The translations under genes were made by a program, and so were the position numbers. Below the pieces are notes generated by a model. The model saw nothing but the letters and a program-made list of their open reading frames with translations, did not search any database and had not been told where the DNA came from. From positions 35,305-99,304 of the forward strand of contig DASWMI010000192.1 of NCBI GenBank assembly GCA_036399835.1: a stretch of DNA of 64,000 nucleotides, written 5' to 3'. This stretch comes from DASYML01 sp036399835. Lineage in GTDB: Bacteria > Acidobacteriota > Blastocatellia > Pyrinomonadales > Pyrinomonadaceae. Positions within the stretch are counted from its first letter, which is position 1; every line of letters starts with the position of its first letter. Positions 18,569-26,585 of this stretch are shown here, one piece after another.

Positions 18569-19891
18569 GTGGAAACAACCGTTGTCGAAGGGCTGCGCAC
18601 TCTCAAGCTCGATCTGGTGCTGACGCTGGCGCTCGCCGCCCTCTTTCTCTTTGTCGGCTACGCTCTGCAAAGGCTCATCCCACAGCTCTCGCGCTCAAGC
18701 ATTCCGGCTCCGGCCATCGGCGGGCTGCTCTTTGCCTTGATTGTGCTCGCGCTCCATGCGCGCGGCACGCTCGGCATCGCGCTCGATAGCAGCCTCCGCG
18801 CTCCGCTGCAAACAGCCTTCTTCACAACCATCGGTCTCAGCGCCACTCTCTCTCTGCTCAGGGCTGGCGGCTGGCGGATGGGCTTCTTCTGGCTCATAGC
18901 CTCTCTGACGGCTGTGGTCCAGAACCTGGCCGGGATAGGGCTGGCGCGTGCGCTCAATGCTCCGGCTCCGCTCGGAATTATCTGCGGCGCACTGACGCTG
19001 ACGGGAGGCCCTGCCACGGGCCTCGCCTTTGCGGACAGGTTCGAGCAAATGGGAATCAAGGGGGCGGGCGCTCTGATTATAGCCTCCGCCACCTTCGGCA
19101 TCTTTATGGCGAGCCTCGTCGGAAATCCCGTCGCCACAGCCTTGATCCGCCGCTTCAGATTGTCCGCCAGCGTCGCCGCGAAAAAGAGCGGCGGCGATGA
19201 GTCGGAGTTCTGGGCCGTTGGACCAATCGGGGAGATGCGAGAGCAGGAAGAAGGGACGGGCGCACCCGCGAGGATAAACGGAGAAGGAAAAGCCGTAGGG
19301 AGTAAAGCCGTAGAGACGAACGCGGAATTGACCGGCGTCGTGTTGATTAAGAACCTGATGCTGATTCTCGCCTTGATGGGTTTGGGTGCGCTGGTGAGCA
19401 TGGGAATGACGCGATTGGGAATGACGCTGCCGGGCTATGTGGGGGCGATGATGTTGGCGGCTGTGGTCCGAAATGTGGATGACCGGACGCGCTGGTTCGG
19501 TCTTAATATACGCGCCGTCGAAGCCCTCGGCGCGATTGCGCTCGCGCTCTTTCTGGTCATCGCGCTGATGGATTTAAAGCTCTGGCAACTGGCAGGGCTG
19601 GCTCTCCCGATGCTCTTGATTCTCTTTGCGCAGGTCGTTTTGATGATCGCTTACGCGGTGCTGGTCACATTTATTCTGATGGGACGCGATTACGAGGCGG
19701 CTGTCACGGCGAGCGGGCACATAGGCTTTGGGCTGGGGATTACGCCCAACGCTGTCGCCAACATGGAAGCTCTGACCGAAACCTATGGTCCTGCGCCGCG
19801 CAGCTTTCTGATTGTGCCGGTCGTCGGCGCTTTCTTTATAGATTTCTCGAACGTGCTCGTCATCACGCTCTTTCTCAACTTCATTCGCTGA
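18569..19891 (+). CDS. gltS: Sodium/glutamate symporter
   Basis: A 440-residue GltS-type secondary transporter importing glutamate with sodium across the inner membrane. About ten membrane segments are visible. The family's two inverted-repeat halves are marked by GGPATGLAF in the first half and ASGHIGFGLGITPNAVANM in the second, with GALTLTGGPATG as the pore-loop motif. Between the halves is a polar loop of about 70 residues (roughly 190-260) rich in Gly, Glu and Lys, longer than usual. The start is GTG 18569 with GGGGGA six bases upstream. Proximity to a DUF161 protein and to a gamma-glutamyltranspeptidase elsewhere in the window fits glutamate handling, but a functional link is inference. 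Confidence 0.92.
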   Translation: METTVVEGLRTLKLDLVLTLALAALFLFVGYALQRLIPQLSRSSIPAPAIGGLLFALIVLALHARGTLGIALDSSLRAPLQTAFFTTIGLSATLSLLRAGGWRMGFFWLIASLTAVVQNLAGIGLARALNAPAPLGIICGALTLTGGPATGLAFADRFEQMGIKGAGALIIASATFGIFMASLVGNPVATALIRRFRLSASVAAKKSGGDESEFWAVGPIGEMREQEEGTGAPARINGEGKAVGSKAVETNAELTGVVLIKNLMLILALMGLGALVSMGMTRLGMTLPGYVGAMMLAAVVRNVDDRTRWFGLNIRAVEALGAIALALFLVIALMDLKLWQLAGLALPMLLILFAQVVLMIAYAVLVTFILMGRDYEAAVTASGHIGFGLGITPNAVANMEALTETYGPAPRSFLIVPVVGAFFIDFSNVLVITLFLNFIR

Positions 19892-19904
19892 GGACTCAAA
19901 CATC

Positions 19905-20879
19905 ATGGCTGCAAAAACCTGCTCGATAATTCTTCTCATCTCACTTTCGCTACAGACTTTCGCTCTGGACGCCCGGGCAACTGGTCCAGCGAGACCGCCT
20001 GCCGAAACAGTTGCGCGCACGCAGGCAGCCTTGCAGGAGTTGGTCCAGGAAGCAGCGCAAGCTGCCTTGAAACGCTTCGCGGATAAAAATCTGAAGCCGG
20101 AGAATCTAGCCATCACGCTCATAGACCTCACGGACGCGCAGCACCCCGCGCAGGCCAGCTTTCGCGGCAACGAGCCGGTTTACCCCGCGAGCGTCGTCAA
20201 GCTCTTTTACCTCGCCGCAGCGCATCGCTGGCTCGAAGACGGCAAGCTGAAGATGACGGACGAACTCAAGCGCGCGCTGCGAGACATGATCGTGGATTCC
20301 TCGAACGACGCGACGCATTACGTGCTGGATGCGCTGACGGACACATCGAGCGGCGTTGAGCTAAAGCCCAAAGAGATGGAGCGCTGGGGCTATAAGAGAA
20401 ATGCTGTTAACCGTTATTATGCCTCGCTGGGCTACAGCAATATCAACGTCAATCAAAAGACCTACTGCGAAGATGTCTACGGGCGCGACCGCGTCTTTCG
20501 TGGTCCAAAGGGCGAGAATCGCAACCGCCTGACGACGGACGCGACGGCGCGGCTGCTCTCGGAGATTGTCCTGGGCCGCGCCGTGACGAGTGCGCGCAGC
20601 AACGCCATGATGGAACTCTTAAAGCGTGATTTCGCGGGCCAGAGTAAAGACCCTGACGATCAGGCGCACGGCTTTACAGCCATCGCGCTCAAGCCCGGCG
20701 CGCGGCTCTGGTCCAAGGCCGGCTGGACCAGCACGACGAGGCACGACGCGGCTTACATAGAACTGCCCGGCGGCGCGCGCTTTATCCTCGTCACCTTCAC
20801 CACGGACCACGCAGGCGAGCGCGAGATTATCCCGACCGTCGCACGCACCATCATCGCAGGGATGGAAAAGCAAAGATAA
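19905..20879 (+). CDS. Exported serine hydrolase, class A beta-lactamase-like
   Basis: A 324-residue secreted protein with a beta-lactamase/transpeptidase fold (PF13354-like). The nucleophile motif SVVK is at about residues 96-99, an SxN motif (SSN) at 132-134 within DSSNDATHYVL, and a KAG triad at 271-273 (SKAGWTS) replaces the usual KTG. A signal peptide occupies the first 26 residues. The family includes beta-lactamases and non-resistance peptidases. The long segment between the SxN and KAG motifs, and the lack of an obvious omega-loop ExxLN sequence, make a classical beta-lactamase uncertain; an envelope esterase or peptidase is equally possible. It follows gltS by 13 bases, so may share its transcript. 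Confidence 0.82.
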   Translation: MAAKTCSIILLISLSLQTFALDARATGPARPPAETVARTQAALQELVQEAAQAALKRFADKNLKPENLAITLIDLTDAQHPAQASFRGNEPVYPASVVKLFYLAAAHRWLEDGKLKMTDELKRALRDMIVDSSNDATHYVLDALTDTSSGVELKPKEMERWGYKRNAVNRYYASLGYSNINVNQKTYCEDVYGRDRVFRGPKGENRNRLTTDATARLLSEIVLGRAVTSARSNAMMELLKRDFAGQSKDPDDQAHGFTAIALKPGARLWSKAGWTSTTRHDAAYIELPGGARFILVTFTTDHAGEREIIPTVARTIIAGMEKQR

Positions 20880-20977
20880 AGTCAGAGCGCAGCAGCCATC
20901 GAATAAATCAATGATTAACTGATTCAATGGCTTCCCCTTCATCGTTCGTTGTGCATCGCTCATCGTTGCTTTCAGTT

Positions 20978-21859
20978 ATGATTACCGATCTCTCGACATG
21001 GCACGAACCGCTGGGCAGTCTCTTTCCGAGGCTGTCCGGCACAGAGGAGTGTGCGCGCTATCGGCTGACGGATGAGCAGTTGGAATTTTACAGGGAGCGG
21101 GGGTATCTGGCCGGAATCCGCCTGCTCGATGATGGGCAAGTTGATGCGCTGCGCGCAGAGCTTGAAGAGCTTCTCAATCCTGCGCATCCCGCGCGTCATC
21201 TCTTTTACGAATACAACTCGAACGAATCCGCAGACCCCTCAAGGAGACTCTTTCATGCGCTCGGCGCATGGCGCATCACGCGGGGCTTTCACGACCTGCT
21301 CTGGCATCCGGGCTTGACCGTTGCGGCTTCGCAACTGCTTGAGGGCGGCGTGCGTTTCTGGCACGACCAGCTCTTTTATAAACCCGCGCATCACGGCGGC
21401 GTGGTGGCCTGGCATCAGGACTATTCCTACTGGACCAGGACCAGGCCGCTCGCGCACCTTTCATGCTGGATAGGTCTGGACGATACGGACCGCAGCAACG
21501 GCTGCCTGCATTACGTTCCCGGCAGCCACCTCTGGAATCTACTCCCAATGACAGGGCTGGCGAATGAGATGGACGCGATTCAAGCCGTGCTCTCGGAGCA
21601 ACAGAAAAGGGATTTCAAGCCGGTCGCCATCGAGCTGAAAAAGGGCGAGTGCGCCTTTCATCATCCTTTGATGATTCACGGCTCTTTTGAAAATCTGACC
21701 GAGCGCCCGCGCCGCGCGACCGTCATCAATCTCTTTCGCGACGGCGTTGAATCCGACTCGGACGATGCCATGCTCGAAGGCGTCCCGCCGATTCCGCGCG
21801 GGGAAAAGATGCGCGGACAATTCTTTCCTTTACTCTTCGACCCCGCGAAAGCAGTTTGA
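20978..21859 (+). CDS. Phytanoyl-CoA dioxygenase family Fe(II)/2-oxoglutarate oxygenase
   Basis: A 293-residue non-haem iron, 2-oxoglutarate-dependent oxygenase of the PhyH family. The iron-binding facial triad is visible as HQD in AWHQDYSYW (about residues 146-148) and the distal His in HPLMIHGSFEN (about 234), followed by the Arg-containing RRATVIN strand that binds 2-oxoglutarate. CLHYVPGSHLWN is the characteristic PhyH turn. The substrate is unknown; relatives hydroxylate fatty acyl chains, secondary metabolites or ectoine-type compounds. An ATG at 20927 is also in frame, but its extra 17 residues are not family-like, so 20978 is chosen. It precedes the MscS gene by 12 bases and may be co-transcribed with it. 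Confidence 0.85.
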   Translation: MITDLSTWHEPLGSLFPRLSGTEECARYRLTDEQLEFYRERGYLAGIRLLDDGQVDALRAELEELLNPAHPARHLFYEYNSNESADPSRRLFHALGAWRITRGFHDLLWHPGLTVAASQLLEGGVRFWHDQLFYKPAHHGGVVAWHQDYSYWTRTRPLAHLSCWIGLDDTDRSNGCLHYVPGSHLWNLLPMTGLANEMDAIQAVLSEQQKRDFKPVAIELKKGECAFHHPLMIHGSFENLTERPRRATVINLFRDGVESDSDDAMLEGVPPIPRGEKMRGQFFPLLFDPAKAV

Positions 21860-21871
21860 AAGGAGAGCAGG

Positions 21872-22933
21872 ATGACTCTTAAAGAGCAGGAAGTCGAGCA
21901 GATTAAACAGCAGGAGGATGTCAAGCGTGCTTTAGAGCAGACGACGCCGACGCAGAGGCCCGAGGTCAAGCCTGTCTCAAGGACAAAAGACAAGGTCTGG
22001 CTGGGCACACACGCTCTGCTGCTCCTGGCGCTCGGCGGTTTCTACTATCTCTTGCGGCTCAGCTTCTTCGGCTTCGCTGCCAGATATGTGCCGCTCATAC
22101 AGCGTTTCACGCTCGGCGCGATGGCGGTTGTGCTGGTCCTGGTGATTGAGAAGTTTATCAACGTCTTTGCGATAGGACGCGTGGATGACATCGTCTCGCA
22201 GTATAACCTGAGACGAATCCTGCGGCTCGTCGTGGCGCTCGTCATCACCTTCATCATCATCTCGGTTCTCTTCGCCAACTGGTACACGGCGGTCGTCTCG
22301 CTCGGCCTCCTCTCGCTGATACTCGGTTTTGCGCTTCAGACTCCGATTACAAGCTTTATCGGTTGGATTTATATTCTGGTGAGAGCGCCCTACAGGGTCG
22401 GCGACCGCATCAAGATTGGAGACGCGACGGGCGATGTGATTGATGTTAGCTATCTGGACACGACGCTCTGGGAGTTTGGCGGCGATTATCTTTCGACCGA
22501 CCACCCGAGCGGGAGGGTCATCAAGTTTCCCAATTCAAACGTCCTCAGCTCGTCTGTCTTTAACTATACCTGGCCGGTCTTCCCTTATATCTGGAACGAA
22601 ATCAAATTCCAGATTTCTTACGACAGCGACCTGGAGTTTGTCGCGCGGACGATGCAGGAGGTGGCCGAGGAAGAGCTGGGCGAAGCGATGATGAAGCGCG
22701 TCAGCGTCTACCGCGAAGTGCTGGCCCAGACGCCCGTTGATGAGTTGCAGGTACGCGAGCGCCCCTCTGTGCTTTTTCGCGTCAGCGAGAACACATGGGT
22801 CGAAGCCATTTGCCGTTATCTGGTCACGCCGCGCGAGGCTGGGAGAGTCAAGACAGTTCTCATCAAGAAGATGCTCGAAAAATTGAACGCCGAGCCGGAG
22901 CGCGTCATGTTCCCGAAGAGCAACATGAGGTGA
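21872..22933 (+). CDS. MscS-family mechanosensitive channel protein
   Basis: A 353-residue small-conductance mechanosensitive channel homologue. The N-terminal 40 residues are polar and glutamine/lysine-rich. Four membrane segments follow (roughly residues 45-65, 75-97, 113-135 and 138-165). The last is the pore-lining helix, with the family's small-residue pattern weakened (SLGLLSLILGFALQTPITSFIGWIYIL), and leads into the beta domain VGDRIKIGDATGDVIDV and IKFPNSNVLSSSVFNYT. The cytoplasmic vestibule domain completes the protein. It should release solutes at hypo-osmotic shock. A good ribosome site, AAGGAG, precedes the ATG. A 7-bp hairpin at 22990-23006 lies between it and the convergent gene. 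Confidence 0.92.
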   Translation: MTLKEQEVEQIKQQEDVKRALEQTTPTQRPEVKPVSRTKDKVWLGTHALLLLALGGFYYLLRLSFFGFAARYVPLIQRFTLGAMAVVLVLVIEKFINVFAIGRVDDIVSQYNLRRILRLVVALVITFIIISVLFANWYTAVVSLGLLSLILGFALQTPITSFIGWIYILVRAPYRVGDRIKIGDATGDVIDVSYLDTTLWEFGGDYLSTDHPSGRVIKFPNSNVLSSSVFNYTWPVFPYIWNEIKFQISYDSDLEFVARTMQEVAEEELGEAMMKRVSVYREVLAQTPVDELQVRERPSVLFRVSENTWVEAICRYLVTPREAGRVKTVLIKKMLEKLNAEPERVMFPKSNMR

Positions 22934-23005
22934 AGCCGCGCCCCAAGACTTATCGCCCCGCTTAACGAATGGTCCACACAGAAGCTTTCGCTCGCGGGCC
23001 GCGAG

Positions 23006-24151
23006 CTACATCTTGAGCTTGATATTTCCACTCACGGTCTTGATTGATAAAGGATGACCGCCGCGTCCAAGCTGGCCCATGGCACGTTGGCCCACAGGGC
23101 GTTTCTCTATCCTCAGCGCGAGGTTTTCATCAAAATCTATCTTGCCGGCAATGGTCTCTGCGTTGACATCCGCGTTGGTGTCGTTCGCCAGCCTCAACTC
23201 GACGTTGCCCTTGACGGTGTTGAACTGGAGCGCGCCCTGCTCATTGCCACCCGCGAGTTCCGCCTTGATGTTGCCGTTCATGACGCTGGTCTTGATCTCG
23301 CCGCCGACAGTCTCCAACTCGACCGTGCCCTGCTGAAGATTAACGCCGATTGAGCCGCTGATATTTTTAACCTCCACGTCCGAGTTGACGGAGGTGATTG
23401 ACAGTTGGGCCAGATTGCGCGGCAACCTGATTTCATAACGGACTTTAACATCATCGCCCGCGCCCGTCGGCGTACTCTCCAGAGTGAGGTTGTTCTTCTC
23501 GCTCGAAGAGATGATGGGGACGGCCTCGCGCTCTTCAGCCGAGCCGCCCTCCTTGATAATCTTCACTTCGGCCTGCGGCTCGTCCCATCCTTCAATCTTG
23601 ATGTCGCCGCTCACATTCTTGATCGAGACAGAGCTATCTTTGCCGAGCGCGTAGCTCTTTTCGATGACCGTCTTGCTGTCCGAGACATCCGCGTCATCCT
23701 CATCCAGCGGCGCAGCGCCAGCCCTCTCCGCAGGCACGGGAGGACGAGGCGGCTGAGCCTTTTGCTCCGGACCATAAACGACGACGCGCTTCGGCTGTGG
23801 CGCGGACCGCTCGACAAAAAGGACCAGCGAGACGAGACCGAGCGCCAGGACGCACAGCCCCAGCCCGACGATGACCCATGTTCGCGAAGAGCCTGCGTGC
23901 GGCGGAGTATGGATGCCCGTCTGCGGCGCAAGTGGAGGTTGAAAGGCTGTCTGCCTGGGGAGATAGACGGGGTCTGTGTGTGACAGTGGAAGCGGCGAAG
24001 TGCTGGCCGGATTCTCCGCTACGGGTTCGGCGGTGAAGACTCTGGTCGGCAACTCTCCCTGCAAAGATTGGCTGATCTCCGCACCGCAGCGACGGCAGTA
24101 GCGCTGCCCCGCGACCAACTCCGCGCCGCAATTCTGACAATTTTCTTCCAT
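23006..24151 (-). CDS. Zinc-ribbon membrane protein with DUF4097 beta-helix domain
   Basis: A 381-residue protein. Residues 5-24 form a zinc ribbon (CQNCGAELVAGQRYCRRCGA). A proline-rich linker follows, then one membrane helix at about 90-112 (VIVGLGLCVLALGLVSLVLF). A large extracytoplasmic DUF4097/adhesin-like right-handed beta-helix (about 165-380) is recognisable from its short repeats (VSGDIKIEGW, VKNISGSIGVNLQQG, VETVGGEIKTSVMNGN). Proteins of this layout occur in stress-response loci and are thought to be envelope sensors or scaffolds; no enzymatic motif is seen. The C-terminal repeat ends at the stop, so no anchor follows. It stands alone on the minus strand, convergent with the MscS gene. 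Confidence 0.85.
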   Translation of the reverse strand: MEENCQNCGAELVAGQRYCRRCGAEISQSLQGELPTRVFTAEPVAENPASTSPLPLSHTDPVYLPRQTAFQPPLAPQTGIHTPPHAGSSRTWVIVGLGLCVLALGLVSLVLFVERSAPQPKRVVVYGPEQKAQPPRPPVPAERAGAAPLDEDDADVSDSKTVIEKSYALGKDSSVSIKNVSGDIKIEGWDEPQAEVKIIKEGGSAEEREAVPIISSSEKNNLTLESTPTGAGDDVKVRYEIRLPRNLAQLSITSVNSDVEVKNISGSIGVNLQQGTVELETVGGEIKTSVMNGNIKAELAGGNEQGALQFNTVKGNVELRLANDTNADVNAETIAGKIDFDENLALRIEKRPVGQRAMGQLGRGGHPLSIKTVSGNIKLKM

Positions 24152-24304
24152 CGCTCTCTTTCACACCCTCTGCGCGCCTTCGCTCGCCCAAACTGCCGGC
24201 GGCAGACGCGCTTCTCAAATCTGTCTAACTATATCTCAGAAATTCTCGAATTAACCAGATGACAAACGCTCGCATTCTCTTATTAGAGCGCGAGCGAAGC
24301 AGGA

Positions 24305-24344
24305 AAGGGGTCGCGGAATTCAACATCGAGTTCCGCGACCCCTT
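24305..24344. terminator. Strong hairpin, candidate terminator
   Basis: A perfect 14-bp stem (24305-24318 with 24331-24344; arm AAGGGGTCGCGGAA) with a 12-nt loop lies downstream of the minus-strand NTF2-like gene. There is no long U-tract on either side, so it may be a weak terminator or an RNA-stabilising hairpin. Confidence 0.55.
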
Positions 24345-24393
24345 CATGGTCATGAATTATGTGGTGCGCTCTTTTCTGTCTGACAGCTTGCGG

Positions 24394-24915
24394 CTATTTA
24401 TTTATCGCAGCTGTTGCCGCGGGAGGATTCTCAACCTTTGTTGACTGATGAAACATAGCCATCCACTTGCCCTGGCGCTTGACCCAGACCGTACTGTCAT
24501 AGGAAACCTCGCTCTCTGTTTTCCCGTTCGACGTGGCGCTGTTGATAGACTTGTAAGAAAGCAGGGCGGCATCTTTATCCAGCATCAGAATCTGCGGGTC
24601 TTCCATCCTGTATTCTGTAATCGTATAGCTCGGGTCAAAGATACTCGATAAGACTGCGGAAATCTTCATCGCTCCGCGAGAGCCGACAACCCATCCGTTC
24701 TGGTCCACGAGGGCCGTAAAACCCGCCTGATTCCTCGACTTAATAGCATCTAAAACCTTTTGTTCATTAGCAATAATCATACTCTCATCAGTGACCTTCG
24801 CAACTTGCGCCCCGCCCTTCGAGGCTTTTGCTCCTGTCCCGCCGCCTTGCGCGGAACAGATTGAAGCCAGAGCGAGAACTGTCAGGATTGCCAGCAGGAA
24901 ACGAGTTGTTTTCAT
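24394..24915 (-). CDS. Secreted NTF2-like (SnoaL/DUF4440-type) protein
   Basis: A 173-residue protein with a signal peptide (cleavage near ICSAQ) followed by a Gly/Lys-rich stretch. A small cone-shaped alpha+beta domain of the nuclear-transport-factor-2 superfamily then fills about residues 45-165. The helix opening EQKVLDAIKSRNQAGFTALV and the closing strand STVWVKRQGKWMAMFHQST are typical of DUF4440 members. No catalytic residues can be assigned; such proteins may bind small ligands. The start is supported by GGAGAATAAA immediately upstream of ATG 24915. A second, tandem-domain member of the same superfamily is found at 39 kb. Confidence 0.83.
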   Translation of the reverse strand: MKTTRFLLAILTVLALASICSAQGGGTGAKASKGGAQVAKVTDESMIIANEQKVLDAIKSRNQAGFTALVDQNGWVVGSRGAMKISAVLSSIFDPSYTITEYRMEDPQILMLDKDAALLSYKSINSATSNGKTESEVSYDSTVWVKRQGKWMAMFHQSTKVENPPAATAAINK

Positions 24916-25136
24916 TTTATTCTCCAGGAAAAGTAGGGATTCAAAAAGCCTTTATGGAAGCGGCTCTCTTCGGGCCGGATGAAGGATGGTCTCAACGGCA
25001 AAGCAGGCAGGGTGTATCACGCGCCTTCGTCCGATGTCAATGATCTGGCGAACGCCAAAATAAAGCGCAAAGAACATCAAGGGTCTGGTCCACAAAATGT
25101 CCTTTGCGCCTCGCATCTTCTCAGGAGTGACGAAAG

Positions 25137-25691
25137 CTAGAACCTGAATCCGCCGCCTGCGAGGAAGACTATAAAAAGGATGATATTGAGCAGGAGGGCG
25201 AGCAGCCCTGCGACAATGCCGCCGATAGCCATCCCCTTGCCGCCATACTGCGCCGGATTACTCTTGGCCTTCGAGAGAGCCAGAAAGCCCATCACCATCG
25301 CCACCGGGCCGAGGACGATACCTAAAAAGCAGATACCTATAATCCCGCAGACCAGAGAGCCTATCGCCAGCCCGTTCGAGGTGCCCGTCATCGGTCCACC
25401 GTAAGCGGGCGAACCCGGCGGCGGCGGCGGCGACCAGCTTCCGGGCGAAGCAGGTGTTGAAGGCGGTGTCCAGGGGTCTGAGGGCGTGGCCCAGGATGCG
25501 GGCGGGGGCGGTGTCGGGTCGCCGTAAGTGGCGGGCGGGCGGATTTCGCCTGTCGATGGCGGCGGAGCCATGATTGTCGCCATCGGGTCGTAAGACGAAG
25601 CAAGCTCGCCCGTTTCCAGGCGCGTCCCGTCGTTAGCGCAAAAGCTCTGTGTGTCGTCGTAGGTTTGGCCGCATGTAGGGCATCGTTTCAT
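25137..25691 (-). CDS. Zinc-knuckle, proline-rich, DUF4190-type membrane protein
   Basis: A 184-residue protein. It starts with the knuckle CPTCGQTYDDTQSFCANDG (residues 4-22; C-x2-C then C-x2-D). A Pro/Ser/Thr/Gly-rich linker of about 70 residues follows, then two membrane helices (about 110-140 and 155-178) in the DUF4190 arrangement (GLAIGSLVCGIIGICFLG; GKGMAIGGIVAGLLALL). It shares the N-terminal knuckle with three proteins at 52-55 kb and therefore belongs to a local paralogous family. The function is unknown; the cytosolic knuckle plus membrane anchor suggests assembly with other envelope or signalling proteins. It is divergent from the ECF sigma-factor gene. Confidence 0.82.
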   Translation of the reverse strand: MKRCPTCGQTYDDTQSFCANDGTRLETGELASSYDPMATIMAPPPSTGEIRPPATYGDPTPPPPASWATPSDPWTPPSTPASPGSWSPPPPPGSPAYGGPMTGTSNGLAIGSLVCGIIGICFLGIVLGPVAMVMGFLALSKAKSNPAQYGGKGMAIGGIVAGLLALLLNIILFIVFLAGGGFRF

Positions 25692-25943
25692 CTCAAGTCT
25701 CCGATTCTTCGTGTCAGATTTTTACTCAAGCGGTCTGGAGGCTGGCCGTCTTTCCCGGACTGATTGATACCAGGCTGTCGCGCGGAATATTAGCCGTGGC
25801 AGTCGGGTTTGTCCAGTTTCAGCTAAAGCTAAGTTTCCCGCAAGTCTTGAAAGAGTGCGGGTTGGCCGCCGCTCCTGCTGCTTGTCTTTTTATTCGGCAG
25901 AGTATAAAAAGCGGCTGGCCTGCGGGGTTCGGGGCTGCGAGCT

Positions 25944-25973
25944 TTGAAAAAAAATATCCGTGCGTTGTTAATA
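25944..25973 (+). promoter_or_regulatory. Candidate sigma-70-type promoter of the ECF sigma gene
   Basis: TTGAAA at 25944-25949 and TTAATA at 25968-25973 are 18 bases apart in an otherwise AT-rich patch, 22 bases before the chosen ATG. This is a pattern match only. Confidence 0.35.
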
Positions 25974-25994
25974 AACCTAGCCGTGGAGCGTTTT

Positions 25995-26585
25995 ATGGGT
26001 GGAGACGAATTTAAGGAGGAAGCCTTGTTAGCCGTCGCTCAAACGCTCAAAACTGTTCCAGAACCGCCCGCCGAGCTGGAAAAGCTCTTTCGAGAGCATC
26101 ACGAACAAATCTATCGCGCGGCGCATCGCATCACGGGCAGCCCGCTCGATGCAGAGGATGTGCTGCAAACTATCTTCCTGCGCCTGGCGAAGAGCAGCAA
26201 ACAGCCAGACCTCTCCCCCAACCCTGCCGGCTATCTACATCGCGCCGCCGTCAACGCTGCGCTCGATTTGATGCGCAGCCGCAGCCGGTACAGGTCCGTA
26301 GACCTGGAGACGGTCGAAGAGGATTTGGTCCAGAACGATTCAATGAACCCGGAAAAAGAGCAGGCCGACCGCGAATTGAGAAAGCTCATTCGGCAGGCCG
26401 TCGCGCGTTTGGGGACGAGCGCCGCAGAGATGTTCGTGCTCCGTTATTACGAAGGCTACGACAATCGCGAGATCGCAGAGATGTTGAATACCTCGCAGAT
26501 GGTCGTCGCCGTCGTCCTGCATCGCGCGCGGACAAAGCTGCGCAAAGAGATTGGTGAATACCTGGAGAAACATCATGAAGAGTAA
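25995..26585 (+). CDS. ECF-family RNA polymerase sigma factor
   Basis: A 196-residue extracytoplasmic-function sigma factor. Region 2 is visible as LFREHHEQIYRAAHRITGS with DAEDVLQTIFLRL (about residues 30-70). Region 4 is a helix-turn-helix (about 135-185; LGTSAAEMFVLRYYEGYDNREIAEMLN, then a recognition helix and HRARTKLRKEI). The frame runs back to a TTG at 25944, but ATG 25995 is preceded by GGAG at proper distance. The next gene begins inside its last codons (ATG at 26575), so the two are translationally coupled. That gene encodes a zinc-finger/FecR protein, the likely cognate anti-sigma factor. The stimulus is unknown. Confidence 0.92.
   Translation: MGGDEFKEEALLAVAQTLKTVPEPPAELEKLFREHHEQIYRAAHRITGSPLDAEDVLQTIFLRLAKSSKQPDLSPNPAGYLHRAAVNAALDLMRSRSRYRSVDLETVEEDLVQNDSMNPEKEQADRELRKLIRQAVARLGTSAAEMFVLRYYEGYDNREIAEMLNTSQMVVAVVLHRARTKLRKEIGEYLEKHHEE

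Noticed and set aside
19905..20879. Calling the class-A-like hydrolase a beta-lactamase resistance gene
   Set aside because: KAG in place of KTG, and no recognisable omega-loop glutamate motif; resistance cannot be claimed.
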